From: Clostridia bacterium
GTDB taxonomy: Bacteria; Bacillota; Clostridia; Oscillospirales; CAG-272
Direction: 5' to 3'
Length of the DNA: 10,070 nucleotides
NCBI GenBank assembly: GCA_900770145.1
Contig: CAAGJL010000297.1
Location: 1 to 10,070, forward strand
Below, piece after piece: positions 1-8,260 of the stretch (position 1 is its first letter; each line of letters opens with the position of its first letter). The notes beneath the pieces are model-generated. The model ran no database searches. It was not told the origin of the DNA and was given only the letters and a program-made list of their open reading frames with translations. A program made the position numbers and the translations under genes.

Positions 1-3000
1 CACTCGTCCGGGTTTTCGATGTATTGCAGGCGGTCATACCACTTATGATTTTTCCCTGCAGGGGTGCCTGCCATCATCGGGTTCATCGTATTCCATGTGC
101 CGGTACAACCGTAAGTTACCGGGCTTTCGGTCAAAGCGTACTGATACAGATTGACAGGGGTTGTGCCGATGTTGGTGATTTCTACGGATTCAAAGGAGTT
201 TCTGCCGCCGCCGCGGTCGTCCGTGGTGCCGGGGATATACTCGGTAATCACCAGAGAGGCATCCTTTTTATAGCCGTTGTTTTTCAGCTTGCAGAGTTCC
301 TCGAAGGATTTCTGCTGTGCGGCAAGCAGTTTGCCCGCATTGTAATCGCCCTGAGCGTCCACCGTGGCGGTCCCGGATTTGTAGGTGGTAAACACGCGGT
401 TTTGTCTGCGGCTCATCGCCACGCCAAACTTATAGTGCGCGCTGTTGTCGTTGCCGTAGAGGTAGTATGCGACCCAACCGTCACCGGAGACCGATCTGCC
501 GCCGATACCATAGTCATCGCCGTTCACAGAACTGTTGTTCTGACCAAAGGTAACGGAAAGGTTGAGATCCATCAGGGATTCAATCTTGCGGTAGTCGTGC
601 GTGTAAATGTTTTTCCAATCCTCAATACCAAGCTCATAGGTCGTGCCGTCGTAGTAGGTGCCGGTGTTTCTGCCGATCCCGTAGGTAAAGGATTCGGAAT
701 TCCACATAGCAAACGCACGGGGCAGATTTACAGGCGCTTCGTCGCCGACCTGCTTGTAGATATTGGAAGCCTGACCGATTACCATAATCTTGGTATTATC
801 CGGCAATTGCAGCCAGGAGCGCGCCGCGGAAATGGTGTCAACCGTTTTCCCGTTTGCATTGGGGTTCGTATAGCAGTCCGCGGTTGCCCCCTCGTTCAGG
901 GTCAGCACGACAATGCTCTCGCCCGGTTGCAGAACCGCCTCGTTCTCACTGGGGTTCATCACATAAGCATTGGGGTCTTTGTCGCAGTAAATCTTTGCCT
1001 TCTGATCGCCTTTGCCCAGCCAATCGGCAAATCTTGCCACGCGATCTCCCTCCAGCGGATCCCACGTGCGGTTATTCCCAAGGTGAGAATACGTGATGGT
1101 GCGGTCGCCCTCCCAACTGCAGGAATTGCGAAGCAGCGTGTAGTCCATCAGGCTGATGGGTTGATCCCCGCCGTTGGTGACTTCCACATACTCCAACCAA
1201 CCAAGCCCGGTGGTGGCAGTGGTATTGGGCGTGTAAATCTTAGTGCCGCCGTCGAGCAGGACTTCGGTGATATACAGGGACGGAATGTCCATGTCGGAAG
1301 CGTTGGTGCCCAGCGTGTCAGAGTAGACCATGATGTAGTCGTATGCTACGGAAACACCGGGGGTGGTTTTCAGCACAAGATCGGTGCCGTCGCTTTCCTC
1401 CAGGAAGTATGCCCAGTTGGCAAACACTTCGGAGGAAGCCACCTGCTTGGTTTCGGAAACCTCTTTGCCGTTGACATATACCGTTACGCCGTTGGTGTAA
1501 CTGACCTCAATACGCACATTCAGCGTGATTCCGGCAAGGGATTCACTGCCCTGCAGATTACCGGTCGCCTCTTTGCCGGTCAGTTTTTCGTACAGCGTGC
1601 CGCTGCCGCTCTTGGCGGACATGGACGGTGCGCCGTGCGCCGTGCCGGGCGCATCCTCTACGGACATCTGCGTGCCGTTCAGGTACACGCTGTTGGAGCC
1701 GTAGCCGGAAATCCGGATCACCGGAGCGGCATAGGACATTTTCGCGCCGTCAAAGTGGAACAGGACTGCGCTGTAACCGTTGCATCCGTCCGCGGAGTCG
1801 GCACCGTAAGTCATCGAATACTCAATCGTAAAGTTGGTTTTACGATAGGATTTGAAGATGTCATCGGACATCAGTTTGACATAGTCGTCAAAGTTACCGT
1901 TGTTTTTGATGTAAAGTTTGCCGTTTTTGATTTCAAAGAAACTCTCACCGTCTTTCTCGGTGTCCGCCACGTTGTAGCCGTGGTTCTCGCCGAGGAAGCG
2001 GTTTTCGCTCTCGCCAAAGGAGGTGATGCCAAGCAATGCCGCAACGGCGTCCGCTCCGCTGACCGTGCCCAGCCCCTCAAAATCCTGCATATACAGCACA
2101 TACCGTTCGCTGCCCGTGTTCATGGTCAGCGCAGTCTTCTGCCGGGGCAGAAGCTGACCGGGAGATGCTTTCCACTCCTCCGTCACAACGGATCCGGTGA
2201 AACAGAATCTATAGTCGTTGGACATCTGCGTCAGTCTTGCATAGGAGTAATACGCGCCGCACTTGTTGTTGACGCCGAGGTTCTTGTTCCAGATATACTG
2301 GTAACCGACATCTTCCCCAAGACCCGGAACGCTGGAGCCGGTTGCAAATACGTTGGCGGCAACCACGAAAGACTCGCAATCCGAAATCGGAATACCTACG
2401 TGATTGACAGAGGAAGCACCGTTGCCGAACACGATCGGTTTCATCACGGGGTTGGATTTATAAACCTCACCGTAGAAGTCAAGGTCGGCATTTGCCGCAA
2501 GACCGTAGAGATACGAGCCGCTGTTGCCGAGGTTCTGGCGGAGTGCGCGACCGGAATAGGAGGTGTTGTCCGCGTCCATCGCGATCACTTTAACCGAGCG
2601 GTCAAGATTGTAGTAATTATAGAAGTCATCAAACGTAGCGCCTGCAATGGCGGAATCCGAGAAGTAAGACCACAGAAGCACGGCCTCACCCGGCTCCAGC
2701 CAGCCGTTCTTATACTCGATGTTGGTAGGCACCACATCGTTATAAACGTAACCGGGCTCCGCAGACAGAATATTACCCACATCGCCGGGGATCAGCGGGT
2801 TTGCCTTGTTGAAGAACTCATTGGAGGCAGCCATATAAGAAGAACTTCTTGCCACAAAGGTGTAGTCAAAGATATTGACGGTCTGCCCGGAGGTATTGAC
2901 TACCTCCACGTATTCAAAGAGGTCAGCACCCTTGCAGTCCGGCATTACTTCCGTAATCACCAGACGCGGGGCGGAAGTTTTCTGCTTGCCGTTCGGCAGG

Positions 3001-4487
3001 GTGGCGCGCTGTGCCTCGGTCAGCATACCGGGGGTCACATCAAACGAAGAAACCGTGTATGCCGCCCCCTCTTTTGGAGCAAGATCGGAGTCAAATCCAT
3101 AGAGGAAGTTGGTGCTGGTTCTGTCCAGCTTATGAGAGACAGGAGAGTTGCTGCCGGAAGGCGACGCGTTGGTGTTTGCGAGATTGATCTTATAGTAGAT
3201 CATACTCTCCAGCGCTTTTCCGTTGGCATCTGCGGAGGCGGTGCCTGCCGCAAGTTGTTCTGCCGTGCCGGCTTTCGGAATCAGGTAATAGCCGCTCTGC
3301 TCATCTTTGTAGAAGTAGACCGTGCCACTGGTGCTGATTACGTTGGTCTCACCGGGAACGACGGAAGCCTGAACCACCGCCGACGACTCGTTGAAACCGG
3401 CGTAGGCATCCCATCTGACAGAGGAAATCCAGTTATTGTAAGAGTTGTCGATCGTATTGGTGTAATCCTTGCCGACAATACCGTATCGAACGTGGTTGCC
3501 AAGCATGATGTTGAACCCGACCGACGTATCCAGTGCAAAACCGCTGAGGTCTTTCAGGTCATTGGAGTCTACGCAGAGTACCATCGTGTCGCTCATATCC
3601 AGGTGGTAAGCCTTGTTTGCGGTCTCATACTCGAAGAACTGACGGAAGTAGGACATCTTTGCGCCGCAGATCTGGTCAATATCGGTATAGAACCACAGAA
3701 CCGCGCACTGACCCGGTTGCAGGATTGCCGTATCCGGGTTGGTGACAAAGTACGTGCCGTCCTCACCGAACGTCTGATAATACTCTACCCCCTCCACGGC
3801 AGTTGCGTTCTCTGCGCAGGGCACAAAGGTTTCGCCGTTTTTGGTATAGTAGCCGTTAAGAGACGTGCCGACTTCCAGCGCGATGCGCTCAAACCCGTCA
3901 CGACGGTAAGAAGATTTCACGGCACCGGGCTTGATCTCGTTGATACGAACGGGATTGGCGGTGTGTCTTTGTTCGTTGTACGTAGAAGAACTATCATAAG
4001 TCAGTTTATAGTCATAGAGGTTGATCGGCTTTGTGCCGGAGTTGTAGACCTCCATGTACTGGAAACTATCATAATACTTTGCGGTGTCATACCGGAAGAA
4101 GTAAGATTCACCTGCCACCGCCTTGCTGCCGTTGCTCAGCAACGTAAAGGAAACCACGCCGTTCTCATCCACCTCTTTTTTGTAGGTGCTGTTCGGCAAA
4201 GTGGCGCCCGCGGCGTACTCTTTCAGAGAAAGGTAGTACGGCTCACCCGGCTGGGGGGCAGAATAGAATCCCGTCTCCGCCGGCCAGTTTTTCAGCCATG
4301 CAGCGGCATTCTGGCAATAGTTGATTGCGTTTGCATAAATCTCGGTGATGACCAGCTCCGGGAAGGTTTCTGCCTCGGTCCCGCTGTCGCTCCCATCGCC
4401 GTTGGCGGCGAGAGAGGAAAGCAGAAACGTGGGGCAGATGCCGATCACCATCAGCACTGCAAGCAGTAACGAAAGAACTTTTTTCAT
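1..4487 (-). CDS. Giant secreted multi-LTD protein with a concanavalin-like domain (3' end beyond window)
   Basis: This frame starts with ATG at 4485-4487 and stays open for 1,495 codons to the left edge, so the C-terminus is missing. The start follows a strong ribosome binding site (GGAG, 9 bases upstream). Residues 1-28 are a Sec signal peptide: MKK, a Leu-rich core, probable cleavage after SLA at residue 27. Lamin-tail domains (LTD, Ig-like fold) are recognised by the pattern 'LVITEI...YVEVxNxxxxPxxLxDY...LxPGExxVLW'. They begin near residues 44, 508, 1066 and 1409; the last is cut by the window edge. Between the second and third, about residues 789-1060, lies a concanavalin/LamG-like domain (opens YMQDFEGL, contains VTVYVNGKEVSE, ends YDYIMVYSD). 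LTDs are known in bacterial secreted proteins as likely binding modules; a binding or structural surface role is inference. No catalytic motif was recognised. It is the downstream partner and paralogue of the gene ending at 4530, 42 bases away, probably co-transcribed. By analogy with that gene it should reach about 1,900 residues. TTA occurs once (codon 7); CTA and TCA are absent. Confidence 0.9.
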   Translation of the reverse strand, partial: MKKVLSLLLAVLMVIGICPTFLLSSLAANGDGSDSGTEAETFPELVITEIYANAINYCQNAAAWLKNWPAETGFYSAPQPGEPYYLSLKEYAAGATLPNSTYKKEVDENGVVSFTLLSNGSKAVAGESYFFRYDTAKYYDSFQYMEVYNSGTKPINLYDYKLTYDSSSTYNEQRHTANPVRINEIKPGAVKSSYRRDGFERIALEVGTSLNGYYTKNGETFVPCAENATAVEGVEYYQTFGEDGTYFVTNPDTAILQPGQCAVLWFYTDIDQICGAKMSYFRQFFEYETANKAYHLDMSDTMVLCVDSNDLKDLSGFALDTSVGFNIMLGNHVRYGIVGKDYTNTIDNSYNNWISSVRWDAYAGFNESSAVVQASVVPGETNVISTSGTVYFYKDEQSGYYLIPKAGTAEQLAAGTASADANGKALESMIYYKINLANTNASPSGSNSPVSHKLDRTSTNFLYGFDSDLAPKEGAAYTVSSFDVTPGMLTEAQRATLPNGKQKTSAPRLVITEVMPDCKGADLFEYVEVVNTSGQTVNIFDYTFVARSSSYMAASNEFFNKANPLIPGDVGNILSAEPGYVYNDVVPTNIEYKNGWLEPGEAVLLWSYFSDSAIAGATFDDFYNYYNLDRSVKVIAMDADNTSYSGRALRQNLGNSGSYLYGLAANADLDFYGEVYKSNPVMKPIVFGNGASSVNHVGIPISDCESFVVAANVFATGSSVPGLGEDVGYQYIWNKNLGVNNKCGAYYSYARLTQMSNDYRFCFTGSVVTEEWKASPGQLLPRQKTALTMNTGSERYVLYMQDFEGLGTVSGADAVAALLGITSFGESENRFLGENHGYNVADTEKDGESFFEIKNGKLYIKNNGNFDDYVKLMSDDIFKSYRKTNFTIEYSMTYGADSADGCNGYSAVLFHFDGAKMSYAAPVIRISGYGSNSVYLNGTQMSVEDAPGTAHGAPSMSAKSGSGTLYEKLTGKEATGNLQGSESLAGITLNVRIEVSYTNGVTVYVNGKEVSETKQVASSEVFANWAYFLEESDGTDLVLKTTPGVSVAYDYIMVYSDTLGTNASDMDIPSLYITEVLLDGGTKIYTPNTTATTGLGWLEYVEVTNGGDQPISLMDYTLLRNSCSWEGDRTITYSHLGNNRTWDPLEGDRVARFADWLGKGDQKAKIYCDKDPNAYVMNPSENEAVLQPGESIVVLTLNEGATADCYTNPNANGKTVDTISAARSWLQLPDNTKIMVIGQASNIYKQVGDEAPVNLPRAFAMWNSESFTYGIGRNTGTYYDGTTYELGIEDWKNIYTHDYRKIESLMDLNLSVTFGQNNSSVNGDDYGIGGRSVSGDGWVAYYLYGNDNSAHYKFGVAMSRRQNRVFTTYKSGTATVDAQGDYNAGKLLAAQQKSFEELCKLKNNGYKKDASLVITEYIPGTTDDRGGGRNSFESVEITNIGTTPVNLYQYALTESPVTYGCTGTWNTMNPMMAGTPAGKNHKWYDRLQYIENPDE
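4447..4475 (-). repeat. Direct repeat copy 1: signal-peptide coding segment
   Basis: These 29 bases encode part of the signal peptide (about residues 5-14) of the larger LTD protein. They match 8122-8150, in the same codon register of the upstream LTD gene, with one mismatch. The rest of the two genes is far more diverged, so this is either strong constraint or gene conversion at the 5' end. Confidence 0.85.
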
Positions 4488-4496
4488 GCTCTTATG

Positions 4497-4506
4497 CTCC
4501 TTTTTT
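4497..4506 (-). promoter_or_regulatory. Ribosome binding site of the larger LTD gene
   Basis: The minus strand reads AAAAAAGGAG, ending 9 bases before the ATG at 4487. It lies in the 42-base gap between the two LTD genes. That gap shows no terminator hairpin and no clear promoter, which supports co-transcription from upstream. The words TGCTCCTTT (plus strand) recur at the same place before the upstream LTD gene. Confidence 0.8.
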
Positions 4507-4529
4507 CCGTTGAGGTTTCAAACGTGGCA

Positions 4530-7500
4530 TTACGCGCAGAAGCGTTGCAGGGTCTCCCGCTCCGCATCGGAATAACGGCTGAAATAGTAGCCCATACCAA
4601 GGTCATAACGGTAAGTTTCGTCCTGGAAATCCCGGTAGTCGTCAAGGGATTTTTGCGCAACATTCCGCACATTGCCGGTAGCGGTGGCAGAAGACCAGAA
4701 CGTTTTCACCGCGCCGCTTGCCAAAGTGACTTCCAGATAACCGACCGCGGTATAGGAGGTGCCGTAATTGGCAGCGTCTACCTCCATCGAGCAACCGATC
4801 ACCGCAAAGTCGGCGGTGCGGTACATGGCTCTGCCTACCACATCGGTATACGCGACACCGGCTCTGTCCAGCGCGGATCTGTTCAACGTGCCGGCAGGCA
4901 CTTTGGATGTTTCCGTCACCAGCACGCCGACTTTCAGGTTTTCGGCGCCGTAGGTTGCCGCCAACGCGTTATAAATCTCCACCGGCACGGCGTTGTCAAA
5001 CCGCAGTTTCGCGGTCTCGCCAACCGTGTTCAGCCCGGCACCGCTCAACGTGGTAACGGAAACACCGGAGCCGTTATAGTAGTAATACGTCACGTTGCCG
5101 TCCGTATCATAGACGGGATAGAAAGAGTTTTCGGCAAGACCCAGCGCCTCTTTCCCGTGCAGGCCGCCGAGATCCGGATTCTGCATCGCGTAGTTGGTAA
5201 TCAGACGCACTTTGAACTGGGCGTTATCGCGCTCCTCTTTGATGAAGAAGTTTTTCTTGTTGCCGTCATATGCCCAGAACTGCACTTTCATACTCTTCGC
5301 CATGCCGCTGGCACTGCCAAAGCTGCCGGGAATATAGTGCATACTGCCGTTGGCAGGGATGTTCAGATAATCCAGTGCCTGATACACGTAGGTCACACCG
5401 CTGATGGTCTGCTCTTCCTCATGCAGATTATAGTATGTGGAAATCTGCCCAAGGTAGGCAACGTTGATCACATCCTCGGCGGTGATGATGTTTGTCAGCA
5501 CGTTTTCGGTTGCTTTTGCAATCCCGTAAACCGCAGAGCTGGTGTAAGAGAGATCCAGTACCTTGTCGGCGTTGTCACGGTTATAAGTGGCGGTGGAGTT
5601 CCCGTCCACAGCAATCACTTTCGTGACATAGTTGCCGTCCCCGTCCTTCACTGCCAGCTGGGAATTGCCAAGGCTTGCCCAGTACTGACGGAAGTAGTCC
5701 ACTCCGAAGTCCTCATCGCGGGCATAGCAGGCGTACGTGTCGTGAGACAGGAACCACAGCACCGCGCTCTCGCCGGGGGCAAGGACGCAAGTGTCGGGGT
5801 TGGAGATGTACTCATCCACAAAGTAGTAGTACGCGCCGTTGTTCTTTCCTTTATTGACCGGGTTGCCGGGGCGAAGTTCCACCACACGGGTAAAGCCCTT
5901 GCCGTAGTTGCAGGCGGCACCCAGCTCATTGCGGACGATTGCATATTGATACAGATCGACCGCGAAGGAAGAAGTGTTTGTCACCTCCATCGCGGAAAAT
6001 GCACTCTTGTCTTCCCCTTTGAGGTTCAGAGTTCTCGGTGCAATCTCGGTGATGGCGAGATCTGCTTTTTTGTTGTTGTAAATGGTATCAAACATAATTT
6101 TCTGATACCCGGCAAGAAGCCCGACGTGATTGCTGGACGATACCTTGTTTCTGCCGATGTAAAGCGTACCGCCGCGGAAATCGCCGGAAGCGTCCGCACC
6201 GTACACATATACGCCGGAGTAGCCGCCCTCGTGCACACCGGCGTTACCCAGCGTAGAGGTATCAGTGGGGTCTTTACCGCCGTTGACGATGCCGGCAATC
6301 AGCGGAGAAACGAAATCCGCATAGCAGACCACATCGGAAAGGTCGGTCACATAGCGCTCTTTGTAGTTGATCTCTTTTCCTGCGTCGTCATACGCTTTTG
6401 CGATGTAGTAACGGCGGCACTCGCTGTCGGCAAGGTTGAAGTTGCGCTCCGCAATAACCTTAACGGATGTGCCCTCTTTCGTGCCAAGCCCTTTCGACTT
6501 GTAGGACTGGCGGAAACTGATGGAGTCGCTGATGTTGGTGCTGGAGTTTTCACCGGCGTTCACACCGTAGATCCAGCACTCCTTGGTGCTGTCCAGAATC
6601 GTGTAAATCAGCACGCAACTACCGGGGTTGATCAGTGTGTTTTCGTTGTAGTTGCTGTAATCAGGGTTCCCGTTGTCATCGTAGTTTTTGCCGGGCTGGT
6701 ACCGTTCGTTCCATCTTTCTACATATTTAATCTTAATAAGCTCGCCCTTGTCATCGGCTTTGTAAGAAGTGCCGTTTTTCACATAGCGGGTGCCTTTGGT
6801 GAAATCCGTATCCGCATCCACAAATCTGAAACGGGAAAGATTATTATACTCTCCGCGCTCCACTTTTTCCAAATCCTCCGGCGTGCACAGGGCGCGGAGG
6901 TCATCTGCGGTATAATAGTAGTTGGCGTTACTCTCCACAGGCTTACCAATCACGGTATCCAGGCGCAGATAGGATGCATATTTTGTCATTCTGCCACCGT
7001 CGGAGATTGCGTCGTCCGCGGCGCCGTCAAACGTGTAGTCGGAGTAGCAGATGGAGTAATCCCGCAGGTCGATCGGGTGATCGGTGGGATTATAAATTTC
7101 AATGAACTCGTTCCACCAGTAGTTGACCCCGTTGGTCACAGTGCCGAAACCGGAGGGGGCAATCTCGGTAATCAGCAGTTCCGGAAGGTCGCGGGTCTCC
7201 GCTGCCTTCAGGCTGTCTGCGGTAATAGAAATGTTGTCAATGTCCGCAACCACGCCGCTCTTGGTCAGAATCGCCACGGAAGTGCCGGAAGTGCGGGTCA
7301 CAAAATCGTTCCATGTGGAAGCATTGGAATATTTGCTTTCGGCATTGCCGGTCGTTTCGCTGACCAGCAGGTCATTGACGTAAACCTGCACGCCCTCAAG
7401 GTAACGATACTCGAGGCGGACGTTCAGCGTTTCATCAATCATCACATCGCTGCCGGAAAGCACGGTGTCAGCCGCCTCCTGCTTTGCGTCGTCCAGGAAC

Positions 7501-8162
7501 AGGCGCGCATAAAGGGAGGGATACTCACCGGTTTTGGTGAAACGGTTGCCCATCGACATCCAGGAGCTGCCGGGTGCGTCCTCAATCAGCGCCATCGTAG
7601 AGCCGCTGGAAACCGGATAGTATACACCGTTGAAACCCGTTCCGGAGGCGCGGATCGCCACGATGCCGTAGGTCGCGGCGCCATCGGTAGAAACAGTGCC
7701 GTTTTTACCATTGTAATTATAAATGACGGAGGAGTAGCCGTCCATATTCGTCGTGCCACTGCGATAGGTCAACTGATAGGAAAGCGTAAAGTTGCCGTTG
7801 CGCACGATGGACATCGGATCGCCGTCAAAAATCGTGATAAAGCTGTCGGAGTCGATTCCGCCGGGAGCCTTGGTGGAAATGCGCAACACTTTGTTGGCGT
7901 CTTTCCCTGTCCCGACCGTTACGACGGAATAATCCGCAATGTCGTCTCCCGCTTTATCAGCAGGCACAAACCAGCCGAGCGCTTGCAAAAGATCCTTTTT
8001 GGAGGTTTCCGAATTCAGTGATTCGAAATCCTGCCTGTAAATCGAGTACGTCGTGTTCGGTGTGTTGCCCGATTCACCTGCGGCAAGCGCCACGATCCCG
8101 AAAACGGGAACAGCAGCCACCACCATCAGCAGTGCAAGCAGTAACGAAAGTGTTTTTCTCAT
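4530..8162 (-). CDS. Secreted concanavalin-like/LTD protein with C-terminal domain of unknown function
   Basis: A complete 1,210-residue protein, ATG at 8160-8162 and TAA at 4530-4532, with a good ribosome binding site at 8173-8179. Residues 1-27 are a Sec signal peptide (MRK, Leu/Val core, cleavage after ALA). A concanavalin/LamG-like domain spans about 39-310 (YRQDFESL at the start, VQVYVNDLLVSE, then DIDNISIT). The first LTD begins near 326 (LLITEIAP, EFIEIYNPTDHPIDLRDY, INPGSCVLIY) and the second near 700 (LAITEIAP, AMEVTNTSSFAVDLYQY, LAPGESAVLWF). The last ~160-220 residues resemble, from memory, a C-terminal domain common in gut Clostridia surface proteins: 'YGAENLKVGVLV', then 'YTAVGYLEV', 'RNVAQKSL' and a final helix 'YSDAERETLQRF'. 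I know no function for it. No LPXTG motif, hydrophobic tail or cohesin/dockerin pattern closes the protein, so how it is held at the cell is unknown. It is first in a unit with the LTD gene downstream. TTA and TCA occur once each (codons 7 and 48), CTA not at all. Confidence 0.93.
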   Translation of the reverse strand: MRKTLSLLLALLMVVAAVPVFGIVALAAGESGNTPNTTYSIYRQDFESLNSETSKKDLLQALGWFVPADKAGDDIADYSVVTVGTGKDANKVLRISTKAPGGIDSDSFITIFDGDPMSIVRNGNFTLSYQLTYRSGTTNMDGYSSVIYNYNGKNGTVSTDGAATYGIVAIRASGTGFNGVYYPVSSGSTMALIEDAPGSSWMSMGNRFTKTGEYPSLYARLFLDDAKQEAADTVLSGSDVMIDETLNVRLEYRYLEGVQVYVNDLLVSETTGNAESKYSNASTWNDFVTRTSGTSVAILTKSGVVADIDNISITADSLKAAETRDLPELLITEIAPSGFGTVTNGVNYWWNEFIEIYNPTDHPIDLRDYSICYSDYTFDGAADDAISDGGRMTKYASYLRLDTVIGKPVESNANYYYTADDLRALCTPEDLEKVERGEYNNLSRFRFVDADTDFTKGTRYVKNGTSYKADDKGELIKIKYVERWNERYQPGKNYDDNGNPDYSNYNENTLINPGSCVLIYTILDSTKECWIYGVNAGENSSTNISDSISFRQSYKSKGLGTKEGTSVKVIAERNFNLADSECRRYYIAKAYDDAGKEINYKERYVTDLSDVVCYADFVSPLIAGIVNGGKDPTDTSTLGNAGVHEGGYSGVYVYGADASGDFRGGTLYIGRNKVSSSNHVGLLAGYQKIMFDTIYNNKKADLAITEIAPRTLNLKGEDKSAFSAMEVTNTSSFAVDLYQYAIVRNELGAACNYGKGFTRVVELRPGNPVNKGKNNGAYYYFVDEYISNPDTCVLAPGESAVLWFLSHDTYACYARDEDFGVDYFRQYWASLGNSQLAVKDGDGNYVTKVIAVDGNSTATYNRDNADKVLDLSYTSSAVYGIAKATENVLTNIITAEDVINVAYLGQISTYYNLHEEEQTISGVTYVYQALDYLNIPANGSMHYIPGSFGSASGMAKSMKVQFWAYDGNKKNFFIKEERDNAQFKVRLITNYAMQNPDLGGLHGKEALGLAENSFYPVYDTDGNVTYYYYNGSGVSVTTLSGAGLNTVGETAKLRFDNAVPVEIYNALAATYGAENLKVGVLVTETSKVPAGTLNRSALDRAGVAYTDVVGRAMYRTADFAVIGCSMEVDAANYGTSYTAVGYLEVTLASGAVKTFWSSATATGNVRNVAQKSLDDYRDFQDETYRYDLGMGYYFSRYSDAERETLQRFCA
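8122..8150 (-). repeat. Direct repeat copy 2: signal-peptide coding segment
   Basis: This is the partner of 4447-4475: 28 of 29 bases are identical. It covers signal-peptide codons of the 1,210-residue LTD protein, including its only TTA leucine codon (codon 7). The downstream LTD gene also has its only TTA at codon 7. Confidence 0.85.
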
Positions 8163-8172
8163 ACCTTGTGTG

Positions 8173-8179
8173 CTCCTTT
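8173..8179 (-). promoter_or_regulatory. Ribosome binding site of the 1,210-residue LTD gene
   Basis: The minus strand reads AAAGGAG with 10 bases between it and the ATG at 8162. It fixes the start of this gene, and the signal peptide follows directly. Confidence 0.85.
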
Positions 8180-8227
8180 AATCTTGGATTTTCGATGTGG
8201 TTACAAGATGTTCACAGCTTTACGTAT

Positions 8228-8256
8228 ATATTAACATATCGCTTACAAAACGTCAA
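8228..8256 (-). promoter_or_regulatory. Sigma-A-type promoter for the LTD gene pair
   Basis: On the minus strand the -35 box TTGACG (8251-8256) is followed by a 17-base spacer and the -10 box TAATAT (8228-8233). Each differs from the vegetative consensus at one position. Transcription should begin near 8221, giving a leader of about 58 bases before the ATG at 8162. The -35 box starts only four bases past the TGA of the radical SAM gene (8261-8263). I see no terminator in the gap, so read-through from the upstream gene could add to expression. The surrounding sequence is AT-rich compared with the genes. Confidence 0.85.
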
Positions 8257-8260
8257 GAGC

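Noticed and set aside
24..4469. Plus-strand open frame of 1,481 codons
   Set aside because: It lies codon for codon opposite the larger LTD gene, which has a ribosome site, signal peptide and recognisable domains. The plus-strand product is Val/Ile/Gly/Arg-rich with no domain I recognise, and its openness follows from absence of TTA, CTA and TCA in the real gene.
4530..4600. Search for a sortase signal or membrane tail at the end of the 1,210-residue protein
   Set aside because: The end reads YSDAERETLQRFCA, with no LPXTG-like motif and no hydrophobic segment.
4494..8021. Plus-strand open frame of 1,175 codons
   Set aside because: It is the antisense shadow of the 1,210-residue LTD gene in the same aligned register, with no signal peptide and no recognisable domain.
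8181..8209. Inverted repeat ATCTTG/CAAGAT in the leader of the LTD pair
   Set aside because: Only six pairs around a 17-base loop; too weak to claim as an operator or regulatory RNA.
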